Below are positions 17,642 to 27,318 of a stretch of 64,000 nt of DNA, piece after piece; position 1 is the stretch's first letter, and each line of letters opens with the position of its first letter. The notes beneath the pieces are model-generated. The model was not told where the DNA came from, made no database searches, and was given only the letters and a program-made list of their open reading frames with translations. The position numbers and the translations under genes are program-made. The DNA is from an uncultured Aquimarina sp. (lineage in GTDB: Bacteria > Bacteroidota > Bacteroidia > Flavobacteriales > Flavobacteriaceae): NCBI GenBank assembly GCA_947496355.1, contig CANMCO010000005.1, positions 186,001-250,000 on the forward strand, in the 5' to 3' direction.

Positions 17642-20126
17642 ATGAACCTTTTTAAATTAGTACCCATCCTTTTATTTCTGTTATTTAGTTACGCGACTTT
17701 TGCGCAAGTACAGGTAACAGGAACCATCGTCGACACTCAAAATATTCCTATTGTGGGAGCTTCAATTTCTTTAAAAAACAAAGCCAACACTTTTGGGAAA
17801 CTTACAGATAATTCAGGGCAATTTGAAATAAATGCTCCTTCGGGATCTTATACTATAGAAGTACGCTATTTAGGTTTTCAGCCTTATAAAAACATTATAG
17901 AAACTGGAAATGGTTCTACATATGATATAAGAACTGTTCAGTTAGAAGAAGGCGCAGAGCAGCTTCAAACCGTTGAAATCGTTGGTCGTCCTCGAACGGA
18001 TTACAATAGTGATTACTCTTTTTCATCTACCAAAATAGCGATTAAGAATAAAGAGCTACCTCAAGCAGTTTCTACAATCACAAAAGAATTAATTAATGAT
18101 CGTCAGGCATTTCAGATAGCAGATGCTATAAAAACGGCAAGTAGTGTTACACATACAGGCTTCTACAATCATTTTAATATTCGAGGTATTATTCAAGCCG
18201 AAGATGGTCAACTCATTAATGGTTTTAGGACACGTCAATATTATTTTTTGCAACCCATTACATCTCATATAGAAAGAGCAGAAGTTATTAAAGGGCCGTC
18301 TTCAGTAACTTTTTCAAGTGTAGATCCAGGTGGATCAGTTAATTTAGTAACTAAAAAACCTTTAAAAGAAAAAAGAAATGAAGTAAGTGCCACCGTTGGA
18401 AGTTTCGGAACGTTAAGAGCAACTGCAGATTTTACAGGACCTTTAAATGATTCAGGAACTTTATTATACCGTTTTAATACTGCTATCCAAGAAGCTAGGT
18501 CTTTCCGAGACTTGGTACAAAACAATCAATTTTTAATCGCACCTTCCATCACTTTTTTACCTAATAACACTACCGCTCTTAATGTGGAAATGATATACAG
18601 TAATGGAGTCGGAAATCTTGATCGTGGTCAACCACTCTTTGGAGCTATCAACGGTCAATTTGATCTAAATAGTACTGATATTGAAACAAATGTAGCTGCT
18701 GCCAATGACTTTTATGCTTCCAAAGAGTTTATGGTGATTAGCAATTTTAGTAAGCAGATTACTAATGATATAGGGTTTAATGCTTCCTATATGAAACAAA
18801 CTTGGGAAGAAGACCTTGCAGAACATCGTGTGGCAGGTTCTGCTGCTGTAGACATAGATGGAAATGCCATTCCAACACTTGCTGAATTACGTTATACGGA
18901 GAGGCAGCAGTTTTGGATAACGGATAACTATACCGCATATATCAATTTTGATTTTGAAAATGACACGTACCAATACCCTTTTGGTTGGATATGATGGTAG
19001 TAGATGGGAAAGAACTGTCGGTGGAGCTTCTAATGGTGCTCGTCGTTACCGAAGATTAAATGGTACAGCGACTTCGTTTGATCCTGCTCAAGCAGATCAA
19101 TTTGAAACTATAGAAATTGATGATGTAACTGCTCCAAGGCCAAATGTAGATCATTTCGATCTTGCCAATCCTAATAATACAGCAAGAGAAACTTCTGGTT
19201 ATATAACCTCAGAATTTGCAATTCCCGCAAATCTTACTACTTCAAATGGTATTTATATTCAAAACCAATTTAAGATAGGTAAATTTTCTGCTCTTCTGAA
19301 TCTTCGTTATGACTGGTATGAAGATATATTCGATTACAAATCAAATAATGAGCAATCATTTAAAAACGAAGCTTTTATTCCTAGAATTGGTTTGACTTAT
19401 GAAGCTACAAAAGCAATTAGTGTATATGCTTCCTACGTAGAAGGGTTTCAGCCACAGTCTAACACGGTCACACTTTCACCTGCTACCGAAGATTTTTTCT
19501 GGGCAGGTTCCCCTGCTAGTTTTGACCCTTTAGAAAGTAATAACATAGAATTTGGTAGTAAAGGAGAATTTTTAGGCGGAAAACTAACTGTGAATGCTGC
19601 TGTATATCAAATCACTCAAAAAAATCTATTACAGCAAGATCCAAATGATGAAACTGTATTAACAGAACGAGGAGAACAACGTAGCCGAGGTTTTGAATGG
19701 GATCTTACAGGATATGTATTACCTAATCTTCAACTAAGTGCTTCGTATGCCTTTATCGATGCCGAAATTATAGAAGATGATGACTCAACATTAATTGGTG
19801 AACGCATTGGAGGAGCACCTGAGCATAGCGCTAATTTTTGGGGTCGATATGATTTTATGCAAGGTGTACTTAAAAATGTAGGTGTGGGTCTAGGTATGGT
19901 ATATCGTGGAGATCGTTTGTCCTGGTATGGAGATCGTATAGTATTACCATCATACACGGTATTTGATGCAGCTTTGTATTATCGCCCAACAGGTATGGAT
20001 ATGCAGATAGCGTTAAAGCTTAATAATGTATTTGATGAAACGTATTGGAATGGTGCATTGAATGCAACCAGAGTTTTTCCGGGAGCTCCCAGAAATGTAT
20101 TACTAACTACAACGTATAAATTCTAA
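17642..20126 (+). pseudogene. TonB-dependent siderophore-type receptor, interrupted by one frameshift
   Basis: Two overlapping frames form one receptor. The first (17642-18994, 450 residues) has a signal peptide, a carboxypeptidase-like domain (VTGTIVDTQNIPIVGASISL), a plug (KELPQAVSTITKELI, HFNIRG, IERAEVIKGPSSVTF) and barrel start. It ends in foreign-looking text YQYPFGWI. The second (useful from about 18975 in the next frame) continues TLLVGYDGSRWERTVGG through the barrel to a terminal aromatic TYKF at 20126. The join lies between about 18955 and 18990. Together they give roughly 825 residues, a normal FhuA/FpvA-type length. A real mutation, programmed slippage or a sequencing error cannot be separated here. 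Codon use and both halves look otherwise intact, so error or a recent mutation is likely. Confidence 0.85.
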
Positions 20127-20130
20127 AAAG

Positions 20131-21582
20131 ATGCAATGGGCAACTATTCGATTATTCGCAGTTCACTTTTGGCGTAACGCGACAGCACCCAAAAGTTTTT
20201 ATCTATTATTTTTCATTTTTATACTGTTAACGGCGTATTCAGCTGTTAGCGGTATAAAAAATCATACCACTCAAAATAATATTAGACAAGAACACCAGGT
20301 TAAAGCAAGACAAAGTTGGGAGGCAAATCCCGATAAGCATCCACACAGAATGGCTCATTTTGGGACATTTGCATTTCGAATACACCCTACTTTGGGAATA
20401 TTTGATTATGGACTAGAAAGTTTTACAGGAAGTACAGTTTTTTTAGAAGCACATCGACAAAATAGTGTAAATTTTTCTGAAGCTACATTTTCTACAGGCA
20501 TACTACGATTTGGTGAATTGAGTTTAGCATTATTACTACAATTGGTATTGCCTTTAATGCTGTTCTTTATAGGTTTTTCTAGCGTTGCAGGAGATAAACA
20601 GAATGGAACTTTAAAAATACTTTTATCCCAAGGTGCTACTTGGAAAGAGACAATATTTGGAAAATCTATTGGCCTTTTTGCAATTTCTTTACTGTTTTTT
20701 ACACCTATTCTTTTAGTGGTAATTATTGCACTTTTACTATTTGAAAATCCGATAGTAAATGACTTTAGATGGCTACGTCTATTGATAATTGGTATGAGTT
20801 ATTTGGTATTTCTTTTTATTATATCTGCTATTACTGTTGTTGTATCGGCAAGTAGTAATGCACCTAAAAATGCTTTATTACGATTATTAGGAATTTGGCT
20901 ATTGTTAGTAATTCTATTACCAAAATCTGCACAAGCTATGGGAAATTACTGGTTTCCTACTCCTAGTAAATTGGCCTTTCAATCTGCTATCGAAAAAGAA
21001 GTAGTCCAAAAAGGTGACAGTCATAATCCTAATGATCCACATTATAACCACCTAAGAGATTCTGTATTCAAAGTTCATAATGTAAGCAAGGTAACTGACT
21101 TACCTTTTAACTATTCGGGTTTTGTAATGCGAGAAGGCGAGAAAATAACGGCTGCTTTGTACAGAAAACATCAAGCTAAGCTGGTAGATATTTATAAAAA
21201 CCAAAATAATGTAACTCGATTTTCTTCAATTATCAATCCTTTTACTGCAATAAAATTAATATCAATGACGATGTCTGGTACCGATTTTTCCTCTTACATC
21301 GATTTTCAAGATAAAACAGATGATTATCGATATCAACTAGCGCAAACCATGAATGAATTGCAAATGGAATATATCAGTCCGAAAAAAGAAAGTGGTTCTG
21401 AAGGGAAAACCCACGTAATTGGACATGAACATTGGGAAGATTTTCAAGATTTTAGACATGAACCAATGGCATTTGCAAATTCTATGAAAGAAGCTTTTCC
21501 TGCATTACTGTCTATCTTGTTTTGGGCAATAGGTACTATGGGTTTATTACTATTCATTTCAAAAAGAGCAAAAGCAATATGA
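20131..21582 (+). CDS. DUF3526-type ABC permease 1
   Basis: A 483-residue membrane protein. It has one N-terminal membrane segment (about 23-40), a large extracytoplasmic loop (about 45-155), a group of about four helices (155-290), a second long loop and a C-terminal helix. This matches ABC-2 permeases with a DUF3526-like insertion, such as those near NosY. It starts five bases after the receptor stop, and its own stop overlaps the next permease start (ATGA at 21579). The gene set ATPase, receptor, permease, permease therefore looks like one operon. The loop contains HxH-like text (NPDKHPHRMAH, HVIGHEHWEDFQDFRHE), which could bind metal. Confidence 0.75.
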   Translation: MQWATIRLFAVHFWRNATAPKSFYLLFFIFILLTAYSAVSGIKNHTTQNNIRQEHQVKARQSWEANPDKHPHRMAHFGTFAFRIHPTLGIFDYGLESFTGSTVFLEAHRQNSVNFSEATFSTGILRFGELSLALLLQLVLPLMLFFIGFSSVAGDKQNGTLKILLSQGATWKETIFGKSIGLFAISLLFFTPILLVVIIALLLFENPIVNDFRWLRLLIIGMSYLVFLFIISAITVVVSASSNAPKNALLRLLGIWLLLVILLPKSAQAMGNYWFPTPSKLAFQSAIEKEVVQKGDSHNPNDPHYNHLRDSVFKVHNVSKVTDLPFNYSGFVMREGEKITAALYRKHQAKLVDIYKNQNNVTRFSSIINPFTAIKLISMTMSGTDFSSYIDFQDKTDDYRYQLAQTMNELQMEYISPKKESGSEGKTHVIGHEHWEDFQDFRHEPMAFANSMKEAFPALLSILFWAIGTMGLLLFISKRAKAI

Positions 21583-22925
21583 TGTTATATAAATTATTTT
21601 TACAACAATGTATTAGATCCAAAGAAGTATGGATAAGCCTGATATTAATAACGTTATTGGGCATAGTAGGAATCGTAATTGGCAATAAACATCTAGAAAG
21701 ACAACAAGATTCAATTGCTGAAGTAAAAACGTATCAAGAGCAACATTTTGACCGACAAGTATCACTACATAATGATGATTTAGGGCTATTATTATATTAT
21801 ACAAATTTCGCCTATATCAATAACTTAAATCCATTAGCTGGATTATCGATTGGTCAGTCAGATATACATCCAACGGTAAAAAGAATTACAATTAAAACCT
21901 TTGAAGCCCAAAAATATGATACCGATTTGGTAAACCCAATGAACCTGCAATCGGGTAATCTCGATCTTTCTTTTGTGATCATTTACCTCTTTCCTCTATT
22001 GGTAATTGTGTTAACTTTTAATGCAGTTTCCGAAGAGACAGAAACAGGTACCTGGAGACTGGTAGCTATTCAATCGAAATCTAAACTTGGATTTATCATC
22101 TCCAAACTTTTGGTACGATTAATACTATTATATACAATATTGATCTTTCTTTTTTTTATTGCAAAACTAATCCTGAACTTATCTCTAGATATTGACTTTT
22201 TTTGGATGTTCGGATTATCTATACTTTACATACTTTTTTGGTTTACGGTTAGCTTTTTTATCATAAGTTTTAAAAAATCTTCTGGTTTTAATGCATTACT
22301 ACTTTTATCTGTTTGGTTGATGTTAATTATTCTTTTGCCGGCTGGAATCAATGCGTATGTAACCTCAAAATATCCTGTGCCAGAGGCTTTGAGTGCCGCA
22401 ATAGCACAAAGAGATGGCTACCACGTTAAATGGGATACCGACAAGCAAGCTACTATTGAGAAGTTTTATCGACATTATCCACAATTTAAGAAGTATGGAT
22501 ATCCTACTGATGGATTCAACTGGTTATGGTATTACGCTATGCAACAGATGGGAGATGACGATTCAAAAAAACAGCGCGATGCATTTAATAAGAAGATTAC
22601 ATTACGTGAAAACAAGAGCAACCAAATTGCCTCTGTAATTCCTAATATGCATCTGCAATTAGCTTTTAATCAATTGGCAGGAACTAGTATGAGCCAACAA
22701 TTAGAATATCTGAATGCTACCGATGCATTTCATGAAAAATTAAGGTTGTTTTTTTATCCGAAAATATTTGAAGGTCAACTTGCTGATACCGTAGATTGGA
22801 AACAATTCGTACCAGAATATTATAAGACAAAAACAACTTTAAAACCGATGAAGGTTATTGCTCCGCTTATTATAGCATCAATTGTTATGATAGTAATTTC
22901 GATGCCAATGACGAAACGATTATAA
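21579..22925 (+). CDS. DUF3526-type ABC permease 2
   Basis: A 448-residue paralogue-like partner of the preceding permease, with the same plan: N-terminal helix (about 15-32), periplasmic loop, a cluster of helices at about 130-270, second loop and a last helix at about 425-442. The start used here is the ATG at 21579 that overlaps the upstream stop by four bases. A longer frame upstream exists but runs inside the previous gene. With the ATPase at 16922 it would make a heteromeric exporter of type 2. Substrate unknown; the nearby TonB receptor suggests envelope traffic of a metal or siderophore. Confidence 0.75.
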   Translation: MMLYKLFLQQCIRSKEVWISLILITLLGIVGIVIGNKHLERQQDSIAEVKTYQEQHFDRQVSLHNDDLGLLLYYTNFAYINNLNPLAGLSIGQSDIHPTVKRITIKTFEAQKYDTDLVNPMNLQSGNLDLSFVIIYLFPLLVIVLTFNAVSEETETGTWRLVAIQSKSKLGFIISKLLVRLILLYTILIFLFFIAKLILNLSLDIDFFWMFGLSILYILFWFTVSFFIISFKKSSGFNALLLLSVWLMLIILLPAGINAYVTSKYPVPEALSAAIAQRDGYHVKWDTDKQATIEKFYRHYPQFKKYGYPTDGFNWLWYYAMQQMGDDDSKKQRDAFNKKITLRENKSNQIASVIPNMHLQLAFNQLAGTSMSQQLEYLNATDAFHEKLRLFFYPKIFEGQLADTVDWKQFVPEYYKTKTTLKPMKVIAPLIIASIVMIVISMPMTKRL

Positions 22926-23104
22926 TGTTAACTTAAGATAAGACACCTATACTCATAATATTATCATCCTTATTAACAGGGGGAGTACCAATCATATATA
23001 AGATCATTCCACTTTGTAGTACTTTAATAACAAACGTTATATGGATATAAATCTTTGGGTGTATATCGATAAAAAATCAGCTACTGTCACAACTGGTTTT
23101 CTTC

Positions 23105-23240
23105 TTAGCGGGAACTTGGCTCCCTGCGACTCATACCTCGCTCAGGATTAACCTGTCTACCGACAGGCAGGCTTCTCGCCCTTTCAAGTCTTCAAAACAT
23201 TATAACAATAAAAAAGCTTCACAGAAATGTGAAGCTTTTT
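23105..23240. repeat. Dispersed repeat beginning with a tRNA 3'-end core (copy 2)
   Basis: Matches 15551-15690: tagcgggaac, ggctccct, actcatacctcgctcagg, a GTCTACCGACAGGCAGGC palindromic part, caagtcttcaaaaca and an AAGCTTC hairpin in the same order. The tRNA-like head is more diverged here (aacttggctc). Four bases later the long tRNA fragment begins. Confidence 0.75.
23211..23240. terminator. Intrinsic terminator in repeat copy 2
   Basis: Thirteen-base stem aaaaagcttcaca / tgtgaagcttttt with a four-base loop gaaa, ending in T residues. It lies 286 bases after the second permease stop and may end that operon. Confidence 0.75.
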
Positions 23241-23244
23241 CTTA

Positions 23245-23289
23245 GTAGCGGGAACAGGACTCGAACCTGTGACCTTCGGGTTATGAGCC
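23245..23289 (-). repeat. Attachment-site-like copy of the initiator tRNA 3' half (middle copy)
   Basis: Forty-five bases identical to 34031-34075, covering the tRNA 3' end, T arm, variable loop, anticodon and the first bases of the anticodon stem's 5' side. After that the sequence is unrelated (atttcggccg). It lacks the D arm and 5' acceptor strand, so it is not a gene. Together with the intact tRNA it would bound a 10.8-kb island segment. Confidence 0.85.
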
Positions 23290-23352
23290 ATTTCGGCCGT
23301 AATAAAACCACACTGAATGTCAGTGCTTTAACTTTTTTGAAGTACCTATAAA

Positions 23353-23406
23353 CTTGCAAATACCTACAAATGGGTACTTAAAACAGGTACTTTTTTATGA
23401 AGTACC
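23353..23406. repeat. Conserved att-adjacent block (second copy)
   Basis: Runs cttgcaaat, ctacaaatg, gtacttaaaa, ggtacttttt, gaagtacc, in the same order as 8957-9021. The outer GGTACTT/AAGTACC pair can form a hairpin. No T run follows here, so conservation is not explained by a terminator role alone. Confidence 0.5.
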
Positions 23407-23764
23407 TATTTAACGTACACAAACACTAACAAATAAAAACAAATAAATACGTAAAAACTGTACACAATTGCTACATACAGTTTTTAGCTTTTCCCTTTTA
23501 ATAATTCATTAAATTATTATCATATTCAAAAAATTACTTGTAGATAACCAAATGTTTAGAATAGATTTTCCGTAAAAACCTAAAACCTATGATTTATGTA
23601 ACATTCAATTCTTATTGTATAACCATATATCAGTTAATTATAAGCACCTTCGTAATAGACATTCTAAATAAAATACATAATTATTTTAAACCTGAATCAC
23701 CTAGAATTACCTAAATGATAATGGAAGCGTAGTTTTTGATATATACTACAAAACATTTTCTGGT

Positions 23765-23798
23765 AAAAAAGGCAGAAACTAAAAGCTCTGCCTTTTTT
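23765..23798 (+). terminator. Strong terminator without an adjacent gene
   Basis: Perfect twelve-base stem aaaaaaggcaga / tctgcctttttt with a ten-base loop. No gene ends nearby on either strand (nearest upstream stop is about 840 bases away), suggesting loss of the gene it once served. Confidence 0.75.
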
Positions 23799-24107
23799 GT
23801 TTATAGTTGAATAAAATTCATTTCATAAAGAACATGAATTTCAAAAGAATAGCTATTGGATGATTCTTTTAGCATTTTTTTAGATAATAAATAGAACAAA
23901 ACATTACTTATAACACTATAAATTAACTCATTAACACTATTATTAAAGACAGAGATAAATAACATATCGTTTAAAGCCATTCGTTATAGGATTTTACTAT
24001 TGTCTTTATTATTGCTGATTCTTTGTATCCTCAGAGGTTATTTATTCATAAACTAATTCTCTGGGGGTCAAAAGAAATAAAAAAAAAGCCTCTTCAAAAT
24101 ATTAATT

Positions 24108-24290
24108 ATGAAACTGAATAAAAATGTAATTCTAAAATATGAAGTAGGTGATACAGTATTCACTAAAATAAACCCTAGTATTTCGCTGATAGTAAAGCGA
24201 TATATTGATGGAATATATTACTGCGGATTTCAAAATGATCCTGATAGATGGGAATTGGGTTTGCATGGAAGAGCACTAGTAGGAAGTTAA
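24108..24290 (+). CDS. Small conserved protein (YodC/DUF2158-like pattern), copy 1
   Basis: A 60-residue protein (YEVGDTVFTKINPSISLIVK, then IDGIYYCGFQNDPDR). It shares a clear pattern with the 55-residue protein at 28931-29098: GDTV-(F/Y)-x-K-x-NP, LIV, IYYC-x-F and DP. Two independent copies with conserved spacing argue that both are real genes. The short beta-barrel-like pattern (GDxVxxK...LIV...YYCxF) is reminiscent of DUF2158/YodC proteins, but that is only a resemblance. It starts the plus-strand group that continues 42 bases later with the DUF1611 gene. Confidence 0.65.
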   Translation: MKLNKNVILKYEVGDTVFTKINPSISLIVKRYIDGIYYCGFQNDPDRWELGLHGRALVGS

Positions 24291-24332
24291 AATCTTTCTG
24301 AAGTTAATTTAATAATCTTACGTCACTTAAAT

Positions 24333-25424
24333 ATGAAAACATCGGCAATAGTTTATTGCGAAAACGAATTTGGCAAATTGGATGGTAAAGTTGCAAATGG
24401 TCTTGTCAGACATTCTGGGAAGTATGAAATCGTTGGTATTATAGATAGCAGTAAATCAGGTCTTGATGCAGGTGAGTATCTCGATGGAACTAAAAATGGG
24501 ATACCAATATTCCAGAATTTCAACCACGCTATTCAAATACTAGATAGTGCTCCAGAATACTTTATCTACGGAATTGCTCCCCTTAAGCCATTACTTAGTG
24601 ATGATGAGAAAAAAATTATTCACACTGCCATTAAGACTGGAATGCATATTGTAAACGGACTTCCAGAGTTTCTTTCGGATGACGAAGTTTGTATGAATCT
24701 TGCAAAAAAATACAACGTATCCATTTTTGATGTAAGAAAACCACCTTCAAAAGAAAATCTCCACAACTTTACAGGACAGATAAGAGACGTTCAAACCCCT
24801 ATAATAACAGTATCTGGTACAGATTGTGCAGTTGGTAAGCGAACTACAGCACTTAAGTTAGTAGAATCTCTAAAAAAAGAAGGTTTAAACGCCATCTTCA
24901 TAACTACAGGTCAGACAGGAATACTTCAAGGTTCAAAATACGGTATTGCGATAGATATGCTAAGTTCTGGCTTTGCAACTGGAGAAGTTGAAAATGCTAT
25001 TCTGGAAGCACTCAAAGAACAACCCGATATTATTGTAGTAGAGGGGCAGGGAGCGCTTAGTCATCCTGCATTTACCTCCTCAAGTGCAATCATTAGAGGT
25101 GCTATGCCTAAGGCTATTATCCTCCAACATCCACCAAAAAGGCTTGCCAGATGTGATTTTCCTAAAATCCCAATGCCAACACTTGAAAGCGAAATAAAAA
25201 TGTTAGAAGTTTTCTCAGGATCCAAAGTAATTGCAATCACTATCAATCATGAAGAAATGAATGACCAAGAAATTGAAAGTACAACAAAGGCTTATGAAGA
25301 TAAGTATCAATTACCTGTCACTGATGTCTTAAAAAATGACTGCAGCAAGCTGATAGAAAAACTTCATGAAATATTTCCTGATTTAATTCGTGTCAATCCT
25401 CTATTATGTCAACCCCAAGAATAG
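24333..25424 (+). CDS. DUF1611-family protein (DgcN-like, putative D-amino-acid N-acyltransferase)
   Basis: A 363-residue protein with the two parts of DUF1611: an N-terminal Rossmann-like domain (about 1-130) and a C-terminal P-loop domain. The P-loop-like motif SGTDCAVGKRTTA is at about 161-173, with ITTGQTG at about 190 and VVEGQGALSHPA at about 237. DgcN of this family N-acetylates D-glutamate in a D-Glu catabolic route. Here the next gene, overlapping by 19 bases, is a PLP racemase fused to a DD-dipeptidase-like domain, rather than the enolase-type DgcA. That points to D-amino-acid or D-dipeptide metabolism. Family call is firm; activity is inferred. Confidence 0.8.
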   Translation: MKTSAIVYCENEFGKLDGKVANGLVRHSGKYEIVGIIDSSKSGLDAGEYLDGTKNGIPIFQNFNHAIQILDSAPEYFIYGIAPLKPLLSDDEKKIIHTAIKTGMHIVNGLPEFLSDDEVCMNLAKKYNVSIFDVRKPPSKENLHNFTGQIRDVQTPIITVSGTDCAVGKRTTALKLVESLKKEGLNAIFITTGQTGILQGSKYGIAIDMLSSGFATGEVENAILEALKEQPDIIVVEGQGALSHPAFTSSSAIIRGAMPKAIILQHPPKRLARCDFPKIPMPTLESEIKMLEVFSGSKVIAITINHEEMNDQEIESTTKAYEDKYQLPVTDVLKNDCSKLIEKLHEIFPDLIRVNPLLCQPQE

Positions 25425-27199
25425 ACATCCATCTTAGCAAGATCGCTCATAACGCTAAGACTTTGAGTACCCTTTTTAGATCAAAAGGTATAGATATAAT
25501 TGCTGTTACTAAAGGTGTTTGTGCGCATCCACATATTGCCAATATTTTGGTAAAGAGTGGAATTAAAATTCTTGCTGACTCAAGAATCGCAAATATCAAA
25601 AAAATGCGTGACGCTGGAGTGAAAGCTTCTTTTTTATTGATTAGGACACCCATGATAAGTCAGGCAGAATCAGTAGTATTAGATATTGATATGAGTTTAA
25701 ATTCGGAGTTGTCTGTTATAAAAAAACTTTCAGAATTTGCTATCATACATGGTAAGATACATAAGATCATAATCATGATAGAATTAGGAGATTTGCGCGA
25801 AGGAATAATACCATCTCAACTCGAAAATACCATTGAAAAAGTATTACGCCTTCAAGGAATTAAACTCACTGGGATAGGTACAAACCTTGCTTGTTTTTCG
25901 GGAGTTAAGCCTACAGCAGAAAAGATGGAATTACTGTCTTCTATTGCTATTAATATTGAAAAAAAGTTCCATATAAAGCTATCTATGATCTCAGGAGGAA
26001 ACTCAGCTAATTATAATTGGTTCAGCACTACAAAAGATGTTGGTAGGATAAATAATTTGAGATTAGGAGAATCTATATTTTTAGGTTATGAACCTTTAAC
26101 AGGAAAACCGATTCCAAAACTTTATCAGGACGCCTTTATGTTGGTGGCTGAAGTTATAGAATTGAAAAACAAATCATCAGTACCAGATGGTGAGATCGGT
26201 CTGGACGCTTTTGGCAACAAACCAAAATTTAAAGACCAAGGCATAATAAGACGAGCTATCTTGGCAATGGGTGTTCAAGATGTAATGGTCACTGGATTAA
26301 CTCCAAAATTAGATATCGAAATCTTGGGAGCAGGTGGCGATCACATTATAATCAATGCCAAAAAAGAGGACTTAAAAGTTGGAAGCGATGTATCATTTAC
26401 ATTAAAGTATGGAGCATTAGTTACTGCCATGAATTCATCCTATATTTTTAAAAATATCATTACCCCTATAAGCGCGAAAGAGTATTGCGCAATAGTAGAA
26501 GAAAAAGACAGGTTGCACAAAAAGAAAACGGCCATTATACCTGTCAAGGAGGATCACACTCCATTGATAAGTCTTCAGGATTCAGATTTTAATTTAATAT
26601 TTGAAAAATCCATTCAAAAAAACTATCGCTATTTAGTTAGAAAAGAGGTATATGAAAAAATAGGTCGGATTAGTAAACTTCTGGATAATCAGGGCAAAAA
26701 GCTAATTATTAGATCAGCCTGGAGATCATTTGAGCATCAACAAAAACTATGGGATCAAAAAGCCGATTTTTTAAAAAAGAAATACCCTAAAAAAACAGTA
26801 GAAGAAATTAGCAAGATAGTATCTAGATTTATTGCTCCTCAAAAGCAATCTACCCATTCAACAGGAGGTGCGGTTGATGCCCTGATTTATGATTTGCGAA
26901 AGAAATGCGTACTGGATTTTGGAACCAACGATGGACTACATATTGATTTAAATGAAAAATGTTATCCCAAACATCCAGACATTAGTGAAGAAGCAAAGAA
27001 AAATCGTAAGCTTCTGATGAAACTTTTCGAGGATGAAGATTTTGTATGTGATCATAAAGAATATTGGCATTTTGACTATGGCAATATTGGTTGGGCGGTA
27101 GAAAAGTATAAGAAATACGCTAACTATGGTATTTTAAAAGAATCGTATGTACAATCAGCCGCTCTTAATTATCCAGATAAAGTGTTCTTTTATCTTTAG
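25406..27199 (+). CDS. Fusion of an alanine/ornithine-racemase-like PLP domain with a VanX-like DD-dipeptidase domain
   Basis: A 597-residue two-domain protein. Residues about 1-385 follow the alanine racemase N-terminal barrel, closest in style to ornithine-racemase-like enzymes, with the PLP lysine K36 in AVTKGVCAHP and SGGNSANY at about 196-203. Residues about 390-590 carry the VanX/Ddp signature: a possible catalytic Arg in RSAWRS (about 436-441), zinc ligands H484 and D491 in STHSTGGAVD, and E552/H555 in KEYWHFD. All key metallopeptidase residues are kept. The gene overlaps the DUF1611 gene by 19 bases. A plausible role is cleaving D,D-dipeptides and racemising the product. No signal peptide is seen, so it acts in the cytoplasm. 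I do not know this fusion from characterised enzymes. Confidence 0.85.
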   Translation: MSTPRIDIHLSKIAHNAKTLSTLFRSKGIDIIAVTKGVCAHPHIANILVKSGIKILADSRIANIKKMRDAGVKASFLLIRTPMISQAESVVLDIDMSLNSELSVIKKLSEFAIIHGKIHKIIIMIELGDLREGIIPSQLENTIEKVLRLQGIKLTGIGTNLACFSGVKPTAEKMELLSSIAINIEKKFHIKLSMISGGNSANYNWFSTTKDVGRINNLRLGESIFLGYEPLTGKPIPKLYQDAFMLVAEVIELKNKSSVPDGEIGLDAFGNKPKFKDQGIIRRAILAMGVQDVMVTGLTPKLDIEILGAGGDHIIINAKKEDLKVGSDVSFTLKYGALVTAMNSSYIFKNIITPISAKEYCAIVEEKDRLHKKKTAIIPVKEDHTPLISLQDSDFNLIFEKSIQKNYRYLVRKEVYEKIGRISKLLDNQGKKLIIRSAWRSFEHQQKLWDQKADFLKKKYPKKTVEEISKIVSRFIAPQKQSTHSTGGAVDALIYDLRKKCVLDFGTNDGLHIDLNEKCYPKHPDISEEAKKNRKLLMKLFEDEDFVCDHKEYWHFDYGNIGWAVEKYKKYANYGILKESYVQSAALNYPDKVFFYL

Positions 27200-27318
27200 G
27201 CATATTGTATTTATAAAAATGTTCTTATTACGCGATTCAACAATCTTTCCAGATGTATACTCACGTAGCACTTTAGCTAAAATATATATTCTTTTCTCAT
27301 ATATCTGTTTCAATATTC

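Larger units (their letters stand above)
22926..24107. other. 1.2-kb gene-free junction between two island segments
   Basis: No credible gene on either strand. In order it holds repeat copy 2 (23105-23240), the tRNA 3' half (23245-23289), the att-adjacent block (23353-23406), a run of acaaac/aacaaata direct repeats (23410-23445), AT-rich filler, and an orphan terminator (23765-23798). It reads like the debris of a recombination junction whose integrase gene has been lost. Confidence 0.65.

Noticed and set aside
21522..21578. The N-terminal extension of the second DUF3526 permease
   Set aside because: It lies inside the preceding gene; the ATGA overlap at 21579 gives the natural coupled start.
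23041..23151. A 36-residue frame beginning MDINLWVYID
   Set aside because: It runs into the dispersed repeat and ends there; no homologue pattern or conserved start context.
23245..23289. A second tRNA-Met gene
   Set aside because: The match stops just past the anticodon; no complete cloverleaf can form.
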